Source of the DNA: JAJRZX01 sp964472295
Lineage (GTDB): Bacteria; Desulfobacterota; GWC2-55-46; JADFVP01
DNA length: 25,456 bases
Direction of reading: 5' to 3'
Assembly: GCA_964472295.1 (NCBI GenBank)
Contig: CAYYJQ010000028.1
Coordinates: forward strand, 1 to 25,456
The position numbers and the translations under genes are program-made. Numbering within the stretch: the stretch's first letter is position 1; every line of letters starts with the position of its first letter. Below, piece after piece: positions 7,134 through 14,530 of this stretch. Under the pieces are notes generated by a model. It was not told where the DNA came from, did not search any database, and saw nothing but the letters and a program-made list of their open reading frames with translations.

Positions 7134-8417
7134 ATGTGCCTTACCATACCTGCGGTAGTCATAGCCGTCCATGAGGGCAGAGTGATTGTCCTTGACGGGG
7201 AGGGTAAAAAAATGGAGGTGGAGACGCCTTTTTTACCTGACCTCAAGTCCGGCGACTGGATTCTCCATATAAATAATCTTGCCATAAGAAAGATTTCAAC
7301 GGAAGACGCGGCTGAGATAAGAGACCTCCTTGAGGGGGGAAGGGCCGTGGACACCACGCTCCTTGGCGCCCGCTTCAGAGATGCCGTGGAAAATCTCCAT
7401 AGAGGCAGGCATGAGATAGAGGACATAGTATACCTTCTTGGGAGTGAGGGGCTTGAGAAAGAGGCGCTCTTTAAAGAGGCCGAGACAATAAAAAGGGCCT
7501 TTTTAAGAGACTTTATCTGCATCCACGGGGTGATAGAGTTCTCAAGCCACTGCGAAAAAGACTGCCTCTACTGCGGCCTGAGGGCGCAGAACAGGGGGCT
7601 CAAACGCTACCGCATGACCCCCGGCGAGATAGTCGAGACAGCCGTACGTGCCGTAGAAGATAAGGGATACAAGCTCCTTGTATTGCAGTCAGGCGAAGAC
7701 CCATGGTACAGGGATGTCATGCTCGCCGATATAATCAAGAGAATAAAGGCGCGCTCAAGGGTCTTTTTGTTCATAAGCGCAGGTGAGCGAGGGTACGGTT
7801 CATATAAACTCTTAAGAGAGGCCGGGGCCTCCGGCGTTCTCTTCCGTTTCGAGACCTCCAATAAAGTTCTCTTCAATAGACTCCATCCCGATGGAAAAAA
7901 TTTTCAAAATCGCTTCGAACACCTCGCCTTTTTTAAAGACCTCGGGTATTACATAGCCACAGGTTCACTAACGGGCCTTCCGCGCCAAACCCTCGATGAC
8001 ATTGCCGAGGACATTTTAATGACAAAAACATGGGCCAACATGGTCTCCACCGGTCCCTTTGTGGCCTCGCCCTCAACGCCCATGTCAGGTTATCCCTCTG
8101 GCGACGCGGACCTCTACCTCAAGGTAATGGCCGTAACGCGTCTTGTGATGAAGAGCGCGCGAATCCCCGTTGTAACGGCCTACGAGACCCTGGCGCCCGG
8201 AAAGGCACGGAAAAAGGCGTTCTCGTGCGGGGCCAACTCCCTCATGATAAATCTCACCCCACGCATATACAGGAACCAATACGCCCTGTACCCGGGCAAG
8301 GTCTTTGATGACGAGGACATCTTCGTAAAGTATGGGCTCTTTAAATACAGGGGGAGTTTCAAGATGCTCGAGGAGAATATGCTTGGAGAGTTCTCCGCTA
8401 CAGTGGGAAAAGAATAG
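7134..8417 (+). CDS. HypC-HydE fusion: HypC domain plus radical-SAM HydE-type maturase
   Basis: 427 residues. Residues 1-about 68 are a second HypC-like domain (MCLTIPAVV with Cys2, then GDWILHINNLAIRKISTEDA). Residues about 80-420 are a HydE-type radical-SAM domain. The 4Fe-4S site CX3CX2C is Cys140, Cys144, Cys147 in SSHCEKDCLYCGLR. Further HydE-like stretches are LQSGEDPWYRD, VLFRFETSNKVLFNRLHP, TGLPRQTLDD and the C-terminal NLTPRIYRNQYALYPGK. HydE acts in assembly of the [FeFe] H-cluster; HypC carries the Fe(CN)2CO unit of [NiFe] sites. HydE normally lacks a HypC domain and is about 350 residues, so the extra length is the fusion. The reading frame is continuous through the junction. It abuts hydG with no gap. 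BioB or PylB are less likely given these motifs and the neighbour. Confidence 0.9.
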   Translation: MCLTIPAVVIAVHEGRVIVLDGEGKKMEVETPFLPDLKSGDWILHINNLAIRKISTEDAAEIRDLLEGGRAVDTTLLGARFRDAVENLHRGRHEIEDIVYLLGSEGLEKEALFKEAETIKRAFLRDFICIHGVIEFSSHCEKDCLYCGLRAQNRGLKRYRMTPGEIVETAVRAVEDKGYKLLVLQSGEDPWYRDVMLADIIKRIKARSRVFLFISAGERGYGSYKLLREAGASGVLFRFETSNKVLFNRLHPDGKNFQNRFEHLAFFKDLGYYIATGSLTGLPRQTLDDIAEDILMTKTWANMVSTGPFVASPSTPMSGYPSGDADLYLKVMAVTRLVMKSARIPVVTAYETLAPGKARKKAFSCGANSLMINLTPRIYRNQYALYPGKVFDDEDIFVKYGLFKYRGSFKMLEENMLGEFSATVGKE

Positions 8418-9800
8418 GTGGATAAGGCAGGGGAGATAATCAACGCCGGGGAAATATGGGCCGCGCTCAAGGGCGTATCGAAAGTGACGGGACCCCGTCT
8501 GGAGGGAATCCTCGAAAAGGCCCGCGAAAAAAAGGGTCTCACCCTTGAAGAGGCTGCGGTCCTCCTCTCTGTCACTGACAGCGAAGGCTCCGCGCAGATA
8601 CTCAAGGCGGCAGGTGAGATAAAAAAAGAGATATACGGCGGGCGTCTCGTCCTCTTCGCGCCCCTCTATATATCAAACTACTGCGTCAACGACTGCGAGT
8701 ACTGCGGCTTTCACAGCAGGAACAGGGCACAGCGCATAAGGCTTACAACCCGTGAAATCACCGCCGAGGTAAAGGCCCTCATAGATATGGGGCACAAGCG
8801 CCTCCTCGTTGAGTGCGGTGAAGACCCTGCGCAAAATACCATGGATTACGTCATGGAGGCCATTGACGCAATATACGCCGCAAGAAGCGGCAAGGGCGAG
8901 ATACGCCGCGTAAACGTCAACATGGCGCCGCCTGACCTGGCGGGCTTCAGGAGGCTCAAGAAGGCCGGTATCGGCACATACCAGTTATTTCAGGAGACCT
9001 ATGACAGGAAGACCTACAGCGCGTTTCACAGCGGGCCAAAGGCCGATTACGAAAGGCAGATACACGCCCATGACCTTGCCTTTAGCGCCGGCATTGACGA
9101 TGTTGGTCTTGGTGTTCTCTTCGGGCTCTTTGATTACCGTTTCGAGGTACTTGCCCTTTTAAGCCATGCCCGTTACCTTGAAAAAAAATTCGGCGTTGGC
9201 CCCCATACCATATCTGTTCCGCGCCTCAGGCCCGCGCCCACTGTGGACCTTAAGACTCCCTATGCCGTAACCGAAGCCGAACTTCTAAGGATAATTGCCG
9301 TCCTGCGCCTCGCCGTGCCCTATACGGGCATGATACTCTCAACGCGCGAGAGCCCCACTCTTCGCACAGCGGCCTTCAGGGCGGGTATTACGCAGGCAAG
9401 CTCGGGCTCGGTTGCCGCGCCCGGCGGGTATAATAAAAGGGGAAACCCCTCCACAGAGCAGTTCAGCCTGAGCGACGGGCGAACAGTTGAGAGGTTTTTA
9501 AGAGACGCGCTCGGAGAGAGACTTTTGCCGAGTTTCTGCACTGCCTGCTACAGGAGGGGCAGGACGGGAAGCGCCTTTATGGAACTTGCCCGGCCCGGAG
9601 ATATTAAGGACCTCTGCGGACCCAACGCCATCCTTACCTTCAAGGAGTATCTTGAGGACTATGCCCCCGGAGATGTGAGGACCGCGGCCCTTCCTGTGCT
9701 TGAAAAATGCCTCAAGGACATCAAGGACCCGGCGCTTAAGAGAGAGACCATAAGGCGGATGAAAAGGATTGAGGAGGGCGAGCGGGACCTCTTCTTTTAG
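8418..9800 (+). CDS. hydG: HydG-type tyrosine lyase (CO/CN-forming radical-SAM maturase)
   Basis: 460 residues, starting at a GTG directly after the TAG of the preceding gene, so translation is probably coupled. The radical-SAM cluster motif CX3CX2C is Cys89, Cys93, Cys96 (SNYCVNDCEYCGFHSRN). The feature separating HydG from ThiH, the C-terminal CX2CX22C site for the auxiliary 'dangler' iron-sulfur cluster, is intact: Cys374, Cys377, Cys400. Known HydG cleaves tyrosine to p-cresol and dehydroglycine, and turns the latter into CO and cyanide on iron. No hydF or [FeFe] hydrogenase gene lies in the window. The neighbours are HypC, the HypC-HydE fusion and a convergent [NiFe] hydrogenase. Its stop overlaps that of the hydrogenase large subunit by 4 nt. 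Confidence 0.93.
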   Translation: MDKAGEIINAGEIWAALKGVSKVTGPRLEGILEKAREKKGLTLEEAAVLLSVTDSEGSAQILKAAGEIKKEIYGGRLVLFAPLYISNYCVNDCEYCGFHSRNRAQRIRLTTREITAEVKALIDMGHKRLLVECGEDPAQNTMDYVMEAIDAIYAARSGKGEIRRVNVNMAPPDLAGFRRLKKAGIGTYQLFQETYDRKTYSAFHSGPKADYERQIHAHDLAFSAGIDDVGLGVLFGLFDYRFEVLALLSHARYLEKKFGVGPHTISVPRLRPAPTVDLKTPYAVTEAELLRIIAVLRLAVPYTGMILSTRESPTLRTAAFRAGITQASSGSVAAPGGYNKRGNPSTEQFSLSDGRTVERFLRDALGERLLPSFCTACYRRGRTGSAFMELARPGDIKDLCGPNAILTFKEYLEDYAPGDVRTAALPVLEKCLKDIKDPALKRETIRRMKRIEEGERDLFF

Positions 9801-11035
9801 TGTGTCGAGCAGGTGATACAGGGGTCAAAGGCCCGCACAAGCATCTCAAGGAGGCGGCAGAGTTCTTTTCGAGGTTCACCGCGCCGTCCCTTTATAAGGG
9901 CCTCTGCAGCGTACTCCATGATCGTCAGGTTCTGCACCGTTGGGGTGACGATATTTGCGTATTTTATTGTGCCTTTCTTTGTAACATGGACCTCGTTATA
10001 GAGCCCGCCCCGCGGGGCCTCTACCGTGCCGATCCCCTTCAGGGGGGGGGTAGTGGATAGAGGGGGGGCTATGGAGGGGTCAATACCCTTGCTCAGCAGT
10101 TCTCCGATAATCTTCACCCCATCTTCAAGCTCTAAAAAAACCTCTATGGCCTGGGCAAGGTTATTATGAAAGGGGTTCTTAAAATCTATTTTTCTTATGA
10201 GCGGGTCGGGGGTATCCTCTTCAGTGGCCCTGAACCAGAGACGCGCCAGCGCACCCACCATGACAGGCGCGCCCTTCAGAGAGCCGAACTTGGCCGTGGA
10301 GTAGGAGCGCACCTCTTCGGTGATGAAGGCCTTGTAGTCCTTTACGCAGAAACTGCGGCCTTTACTTGAGATAACCTCATCGTCACGCTGAATAAGATAC
10401 TCAAGGTCAACTTCGAGGGCGGGATATGTAAGTTCAGAGAATAAAAGGGCGAGTTTTTTGGCTCCTGGCATTCTCTTTTTCATGACCCTGCGAAGGCCCT
10501 TGAGCTCAGCCGGGGAGGGCACCTTGTGAAACCCCCCAACCGTGCTCCTTGTGGGGTGAACGCTCCTTCCGGCAATTACTCTTGCTATCTCGTCTCCCAT
10601 GTCCTTTAGGGCGATGGCCAGGTTGAATAACTCCGGGTCCACGGCCGCAAGTTCCGTAATCCTGTCAATGCCAAGGTAATCGGGGAGGGCCAGAAAGACG
10701 GCGTGCAGGACATGGCTCTGCACGTTCTGCCCGACCTGCATGAGACGGCGAAGAAGTCCTGTAGTATCTGAGACCTCAATGCCAAGGGCGTCCTCTGCCG
10801 CGCGAAGGGAGGCGAGGTTATGTGCTATGGGGCATACACCACAGATACGCGGCGTAATCCACTGCATCTCCTCAAGGGTCCTGCCAACGAGTATGCCCTC
10901 GAAGAGCCGCTCCCCCTCGTGGGCGTGAAGTTTTACACGGCCCTTTGAAAAATCCACCTCAAGGGACCCGTGGCCCTCTATCTTGGCCACATAAGTCCTC
11001 GCTCGTTCCATGACGATGTTCTTTTTTTTCGTCAC
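9797..11035 (-). CDS. hyhL: [NiFe] hydrogenase large (catalytic) subunit, group 3b-like, without C-terminal extension
   Basis: 412 residues, cytoplasmic. The active-site cysteines are all present: Cys65 and Cys68 in RICGVCPIAH near the N-terminus, and Cys406 and Cys409 in DPCITCSTH at the extreme C-terminus. The protein ends at His412, the last residue of that motif. Most [NiFe] large subunits carry a further peptide that an endopeptidase removes after nickel insertion; there is none here. The start is GTG 11035, overlapping the TGA of the small subunit gene (GTGA) and preceded by a strong AAGGAGG. An ATG eight codons later is the alternative. A run of eight A follows the start, so it should be checked for slippage. 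Last gene of the hyhBGSL operon. Confidence 0.93.
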   Translation of the reverse strand: MTKKKNIVMERARTYVAKIEGHGSLEVDFSKGRVKLHAHEGERLFEGILVGRTLEEMQWITPRICGVCPIAHNLASLRAAEDALGIEVSDTTGLLRRLMQVGQNVQSHVLHAVFLALPDYLGIDRITELAAVDPELFNLAIALKDMGDEIARVIAGRSVHPTRSTVGGFHKVPSPAELKGLRRVMKKRMPGAKKLALLFSELTYPALEVDLEYLIQRDDEVISSKGRSFCVKDYKAFITEEVRSYSTAKFGSLKGAPVMVGALARLWFRATEEDTPDPLIRKIDFKNPFHNNLAQAIEVFLELEDGVKIIGELLSKGIDPSIAPPLSTTPPLKGIGTVEAPRGGLYNEVHVTKKGTIKYANIVTPTVQNLTIMEYAAEALIKGRRGEPRKELCRLLEMLVRAFDPCITCSTH

Positions 11036-11823
11036 GACTCCCTCCTTACCCTCTTTCCGAGCGCTTTCTCAAAGGCCCCTTTATACTCTGGTATCTGGTT
11101 GAAGAACATGGAGAGGTGCCCTCTTATTTCCGAAGGTCTCGCGAACCCCCGGAGTATCCTTACGAGCCCCTCGATATTACCGTCCTCGCGGTACCCGAAA
11201 CAGCCGTAGCAGGCAGAGCCGCCAGTGACGCAGACTGCCTTGCACCCGCCCTGAGTGATGGGGCCAAAGCATATCTTTTCGTTGAGGAGCCGGCATTCGT
11301 TTCCCGCTTTTTTGCAGTCGAAACAGACTGAATAGCCCCTGTAAAGGGGTTTTTTGCCAGAGGCGAGTTCTTCAAATACGCGTGTCAGCTCATCCTCATC
11401 TACGGGACAGCCGTGTATGAGGTGGTCAACGCGCACATAGGCCGAGACAGGAAGGGCGTCCAAGCCCATGGGCCTGTACTCTGGACCGTAAATCTTTTTG
11501 TACCACTTCTCGCGCTCGGACCTCTCCATTATGCCCGGCACACCTGCTATGGAGGCGCAGGCCCCAAGCGTCACAAGGAGGGTGGTCTTTTCCCTGAGTT
11601 CAGTAAGGAGCGCTACCTCTCTGCCCGTTACCGGCGTGCCTTCTACAAAGACCACGTCATAGGGACCGTCCTCGCAGGCGGATTGGCCAAGACGCCAGTT
11701 TACTATATCGAAGCGGGCTTCGAGGTCAAGGAGCCTCTCCTTCAGCGAGCAGAGCCGCACCTCACAGCCCTCGCAGTCCGTAAAGTCGTATATGGCAATC
11801 CTCTGTCTCTTCGTCCCTGCCAT
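11032..11823 (-). CDS. hyhS: [NiFe] hydrogenase small (iron-sulfur) subunit, group 3b-like
   Basis: 263 residues with no Tat signal peptide, as expected for a cytoplasmic group 3 enzyme. The proximal cluster cysteines are visible: Cys17 and Cys20 in DCEGC, Cys89 in LGACAS, and the HGCP cysteine. The C-terminal third is rich in further cysteines (CFDCKKAGNEC, then CFGP, GGCKAVC, ACYGCFG), the pattern of the sulfhydrogenase delta subunit with additional 4Fe-4S clusters. It passes electrons from the active site to the flavin subunit. It lies 5 nt after the flavin subunit gene and overlaps hyhL by 4 nt. Confidence 0.92.
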   Translation of the reverse strand: MAGTKRQRIAIYDFTDCEGCEVRLCSLKERLLDLEARFDIVNWRLGQSACEDGPYDVVFVEGTPVTGREVALLTELREKTTLLVTLGACASIAGVPGIMERSEREKWYKKIYGPEYRPMGLDALPVSAYVRVDHLIHGCPVDEDELTRVFEELASGKKPLYRGYSVCFDCKKAGNECRLLNEKICFGPITQGGCKAVCVTGGSACYGCFGYREDGNIEGLVRILRGFARPSEIRGHLSMFFNQIPEYKGAFEKALGKRVRRES

Positions 11824-11828
11824 GCCGC

Positions 11829-12656
11829 TCAGTCCCAGTTTCTGTCTATTTCGTCAAGGTTGAATACAGGGCCGTCCACGCAGACGTACTTATCTCCCGT
11901 GACGCAGTGCTGACACCTTCCAACTCCGCACTGCATCTTCCTCTCCATGCTCACGAATATCCTCCTGTCCGAGATGCCCATGGGGTTTACGAGGTGCTCT
12001 ATGGCATCGACCATGGGGCCGGGGCCGCACATGGCCACAACCGTATTAAAGGGGTCTACCCTGATGGAGGAAAGGCACCTGGAGACAAGACCCTTTCCGC
12101 CCTTCCAGCGCTCCCCGGGCTTATCCACCGTAAGGGTAACCTCTATGGATTTTCGCCATTTTTCAATTTCCTTCTTGAGCAGAAGGTCCGCCTCGGTCCT
12201 CGCGCCGTATACAAGATGAACACGGCCAAAGGCAGGGCGGTTCTTTATGATATACCTTATGAGCGAGGCTATGGGCGGTATGCCGTAGCCGCCTGTTACG
12301 AGGAGCACGTCCATGCCTGAAAAAAAACCAAGGGGATAGCCATTGCCGTAAGGCCCCCTCAAGGTAATTTGCCCGTCCCTGCCGAGTCCGTGCATGGCCC
12401 CTGTGACCTGTCCGGCCTCTCGGACGATAATCTCCATTGAGGACGGGTCATAGGGGTCTGATGAGACACCAAAGGGGGCCTCGCCGTAGCCCCAGAGGCC
12501 GGCGAGGACGAACTGGCCGGGGATAAAGGAGAGCCCGCCGTCACCAGAAGAAAAGGGCCTCCCGTCCTCCCTCTTGAGGCGAAAGAGTTTCACATCAGGC
12601 GAGAGCCTCTCTATCTTTACTATCCGTACGGCCATGGGCCTGTAAATGTTCTTCAT
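11829..12656 (-). CDS. hyhG: Hydrogenase FAD/NAD(P)-binding subunit with 2Fe-2S cluster (sulfhydrogenase gamma type)
   Basis: 275 residues of the ferredoxin-NADP reductase/PyrK type. The N-terminal half is the FAD-binding barrel (PGQFVLAGLWGYGEAPFGVSS). The central part is the nucleotide-binding domain (LLVTGGYGIPPIASLIRY ... VYGARTEADLLLKKE ... MCGPGPMV). The C-terminal 2Fe-2S ligands are Cys243, Cys248, Cys251 and Cys259. It exchanges hydride with NAD(P)H and passes electrons to the hydrogenase module. The order B-G-S-L matches the hyhBGSL (hydBGDA) operons of group 3b hydrogenases. It starts 12 nt after hyhB, with GGCAGGG as Shine-Dalgarno. Confidence 0.92.
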   Translation of the reverse strand: MKNIYRPMAVRIVKIERLSPDVKLFRLKREDGRPFSSGDGGLSFIPGQFVLAGLWGYGEAPFGVSSDPYDPSSMEIIVREAGQVTGAMHGLGRDGQITLRGPYGNGYPLGFFSGMDVLLVTGGYGIPPIASLIRYIIKNRPAFGRVHLVYGARTEADLLLKKEIEKWRKSIEVTLTVDKPGERWKGGKGLVSRCLSSIRVDPFNTVVAMCGPGPMVDAIEHLVNPMGISDRRIFVSMERKMQCGVGRCQHCVTGDKYVCVDGPVFNLDEIDRNWD

Positions 12657-12668
12657 CTAAACCCTGCC

Positions 12669-13724
12669 TCAGCGCTTCTCTTTTTCATACCTTGCCGTTA
12701 TATCCATAAGCACCTCTTCTATGTCTATACGGGCCGGGCACTGCTCCTCGCACCTGCCACAGGCCACGCACTGCGCCTTTCCGAACTCAAGGTAGCCCCT
12801 TACGAACTTGTGATAGAACCAGTTATAGTAGCGCTCCTTCTGCGTTCTGTGAAATTTGTGTCCCCCCGCTACCTTAGAAAACCCCGGCAGTGTACAGGCG
12901 TCCCAGCAACGACGCCTCCGTGCCTTTTCGCCCGCGAGGTCCACGCTGTCTTCCATGGAAAAACAATGGCAGTGTGGGCAGACATATGTGCAGACCCCGC
13001 AACCGAGGCACTCTCTTCCGAGCCTCTCCCACAATTTGGGATAACCTTCCCATGACCACTTTACGGCGTCTTTGAGGCGCTCGGCGTCCATGAGGAGTTT
13101 TCGAAGATATGGCATTGTCCCTTCTTCGGCGGATTCGTAAAACGCACAGGACGGATGGGGCCTTCTGCGGCGTTCCCTGAAGGGGGTGAGGGGACCAGCG
13201 TATTTTCTTATGGCTTCGCGGCCCTTCTCCGTAAGTGCCTGTATGAGAAAATCGCCTTTTCTAAAGGGGGTTATTATGATGTCCCCGCCAGGGGCCACAT
13301 CGAAGCGTTCATCTGTCATGCCTACGAGGAGGGCCTTCCTTCTCCTCCTGAAGTAATAATAATCAGGCTCTGGCGAGTGCATTATCTCGTCAAGGTGGGT
13401 TATTGCCTCGAGGTCGCGCAGCGTCAGACCCCAGAGAACAAACCTGCGCGGAGGAGACGGGGCGCGGGGTATGCCGTCTTTTGTAGAAACAGTGAAGGTA
13501 GTCTCAAGGGGAGGGAAAAAATACTGCTTTGGCGGCAGGGTTTTGCCGGTTACGTCGAAGAGATGGTAATTCTCTTCGAGATTATGGTGGAAAGAATCTT
13601 TCTCTGAGATTGAGAGTTTCCACATAATAACTCTTCCGGGCATAACGCGGCCACGGGGCTTCGCGGGCAGGAAGCCCCGTTCTATGAACCACGAGAAGAA
13701 GCGATAAGGGCCATGGGAGCCCAT
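12669..13724 (-). CDS. hyhB: Hydrogenase 4Fe-4S electron-transfer subunit (sulfhydrogenase beta type)
   Basis: 351 residues. The C-terminal third carries two ferredoxin-type CX2CX2CX3C sites: Cys239-242-245-249 and Cys319-322-325-329. The N-terminal 200 residues resemble the beta subunit of archaeal and bacterial group 3b hydrogenases (FPPLETTFTVST; RFVLWGLTLRDLEAITHLDEIM), and I read these as the family's characteristic N-terminal region. First gene of the hydrogenase operon. The start at ATG 13724 has a moderate AGGGA Shine-Dalgarno. ATG codons about 28 and 34 residues in are alternatives, and the first 30 residues look less conserved. Confidence 0.9.
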   Translation of the reverse strand: MGSHGPYRFFSWFIERGFLPAKPRGRVMPGRVIMWKLSISEKDSFHHNLEENYHLFDVTGKTLPPKQYFFPPLETTFTVSTKDGIPRAPSPPRRFVLWGLTLRDLEAITHLDEIMHSPEPDYYYFRRRRKALLVGMTDERFDVAPGGDIIITPFRKGDFLIQALTEKGREAIRKYAGPLTPFRERRRRPHPSCAFYESAEEGTMPYLRKLLMDAERLKDAVKWSWEGYPKLWERLGRECLGCGVCTYVCPHCHCFSMEDSVDLAGEKARRRRCWDACTLPGFSKVAGGHKFHRTQKERYYNWFYHKFVRGYLEFGKAQCVACGRCEEQCPARIDIEEVLMDITARYEKEKR

Positions 13725-13954
13725 GGTTTCCCTGTAACGATACTACATTTAGAGTTTTATCACAATACGGGAGATGAATTTTTTAGATGGTCCAAGGGGT
13801 TATGTCACGACGCCTGTCCTGAATATCTGGCATAAGAGTCTGAACATCTCCTACCTCTGCTATTACCGGTATAAAAGCTCTTCCACCTCTGGATCCCCGA
13901 GACCACCCAGTGCCTACCTTACAAATATCTGTCTTTTCGAGTTCATCTCTTTAA

Positions 13955-13968
13955 CTGATAATTGTCAT
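13955..13968 (+). promoter_or_regulatory. Putative CRP/FNR-family binding site upstream of norC
   Basis: The sequence CTGAT-AATT-GTCAT resembles the FNR/DNR consensus TTGAT-N4-ATCAA in spacing and half-sites, with mismatches at the outer bases and one inner base. Its centre (13961.5) is about 41.5 bp upstream of the start point expected from the -10 box TATAGA/TAGACT at 13989-13996, the standard class II activator position. Control of nor genes by NO- or oxygen-responsive FNR-type regulators is well established; this particular site is an inference. Confidence 0.5.
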
Positions 13969-13994
13969 ACCAGATAGGGTCCATTGGGTATAGA

Positions 13995-14012
13995 CTGTAT
14001 CTACGCATACAG
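13995..14012. promoter_or_regulatory. Perfect inverted repeat at the putative norC start point
   Basis: CTGTAT (13995-14000), a six-base spacer CTACGC, then ATACAG (14007-14012). The dyad would overlap the predicted start of transcription, a place where a repressor could act. It may equally be an early mRNA hairpin. Confidence 0.4.
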
Positions 14013-14050
14013 GGAAGTTCACTTTTTATATAAAAAAGGAGGTTCTATTC

Positions 14051-14467
14051 ATGACCAAGACATCCGTGCGTAATATGTTCATCGGCTCCACGGTCGTGGT
14101 CTCGGTAGTTTTTGCCATTCTGACCATACTCTCGCACAAGAGCTTTCCAGATAGGACTCATCCTGAGAATATCACTCAGGAGGTGGTCTGGGGAAAACGT
14201 GTCTGGGAGAAACACGCCTGCATCGACTGCCATACACTCCTTGGCGAGGGCGCCTACTACGCGCCGGAACTCGGCAATGTCATAAAGAGGCGCGGCGAGC
14301 CCTATGTGCGAACCGTCCTTGAGACAGCCGCTGTGCAGGGCTGGGGCGCTACAAGACGGATGCCTCAGTTCGACCTCTCAAAGAAGGACATAAACGGGCT
14401 CATAGCCTTTTTCAAGTGGATAGGCAGGGTAGACACCAGCAACTGGCCCCCCAATAAAGAAGGCTAA
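14051..14467 (+). CDS. norC: Nitric oxide reductase subunit C (membrane-anchored cytochrome c)
   Basis: 138 residues. One transmembrane anchor at about residues 10-28 is followed by a periplasmic cytochrome c domain. Heme attachment is Cys57-Cys60-His61 (CIDCH), with Met104 (RRMPQF) as the likely second axial ligand. NorC passes electrons to NorB for reduction of 2 NO to N2O. The start has an excellent AAGGAGG Shine-Dalgarno. It is the first gene of norCBQD, in the classical order, with norB starting 63 nt after its stop. Confidence 0.95.
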   Translation: MTKTSVRNMFIGSTVVVSVVFAILTILSHKSFPDRTHPENITQEVVWGKRVWEKHACIDCHTLLGEGAYYAPELGNVIKRRGEPYVRTVLETAAVQGWGATRRMPQFDLSKKDINGLIAFFKWIGRVDTSNWPPNKEG

Positions 14468-14530
14468 GAACCCCGGCGTTTGTTATGAGTTTTTCTTATC
14501 GCGTTAAAAAATCGTAAGGAGCGACAAGAT

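Larger units (their letters stand above)
13725..14050. other. Divergent intergenic region between hyhB and norC
   Basis: 326 bp without a gene, separating the minus-strand hydrogenase operon from plus-strand norCBQD. The norC side holds a CRP/FNR-like dyad, a possible -10 box and a perfect inverted repeat, listed separately. On the hydrogenase side TTGTGA-N17-TATCGT (minus strand, about 13765-13737) could be a promoter, but it would leave only a few bases before the annotated hyhB start. I do not rely on it. Confidence 0.6.

Noticed and set aside
6836..9800. An [FeFe] hydrogenase locus
   Set aside because: HydE and HydG are present, but no H-cluster protein or HydF GTPase is found on either strand of the window; the catalytic genes here are [NiFe].
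8418..9800. ThiH (thiamine tyrosine lyase) instead of HydG
   Set aside because: The C-terminal CX2CX22C auxiliary cluster site is HydG-specific, and no thiamine genes adjoin.
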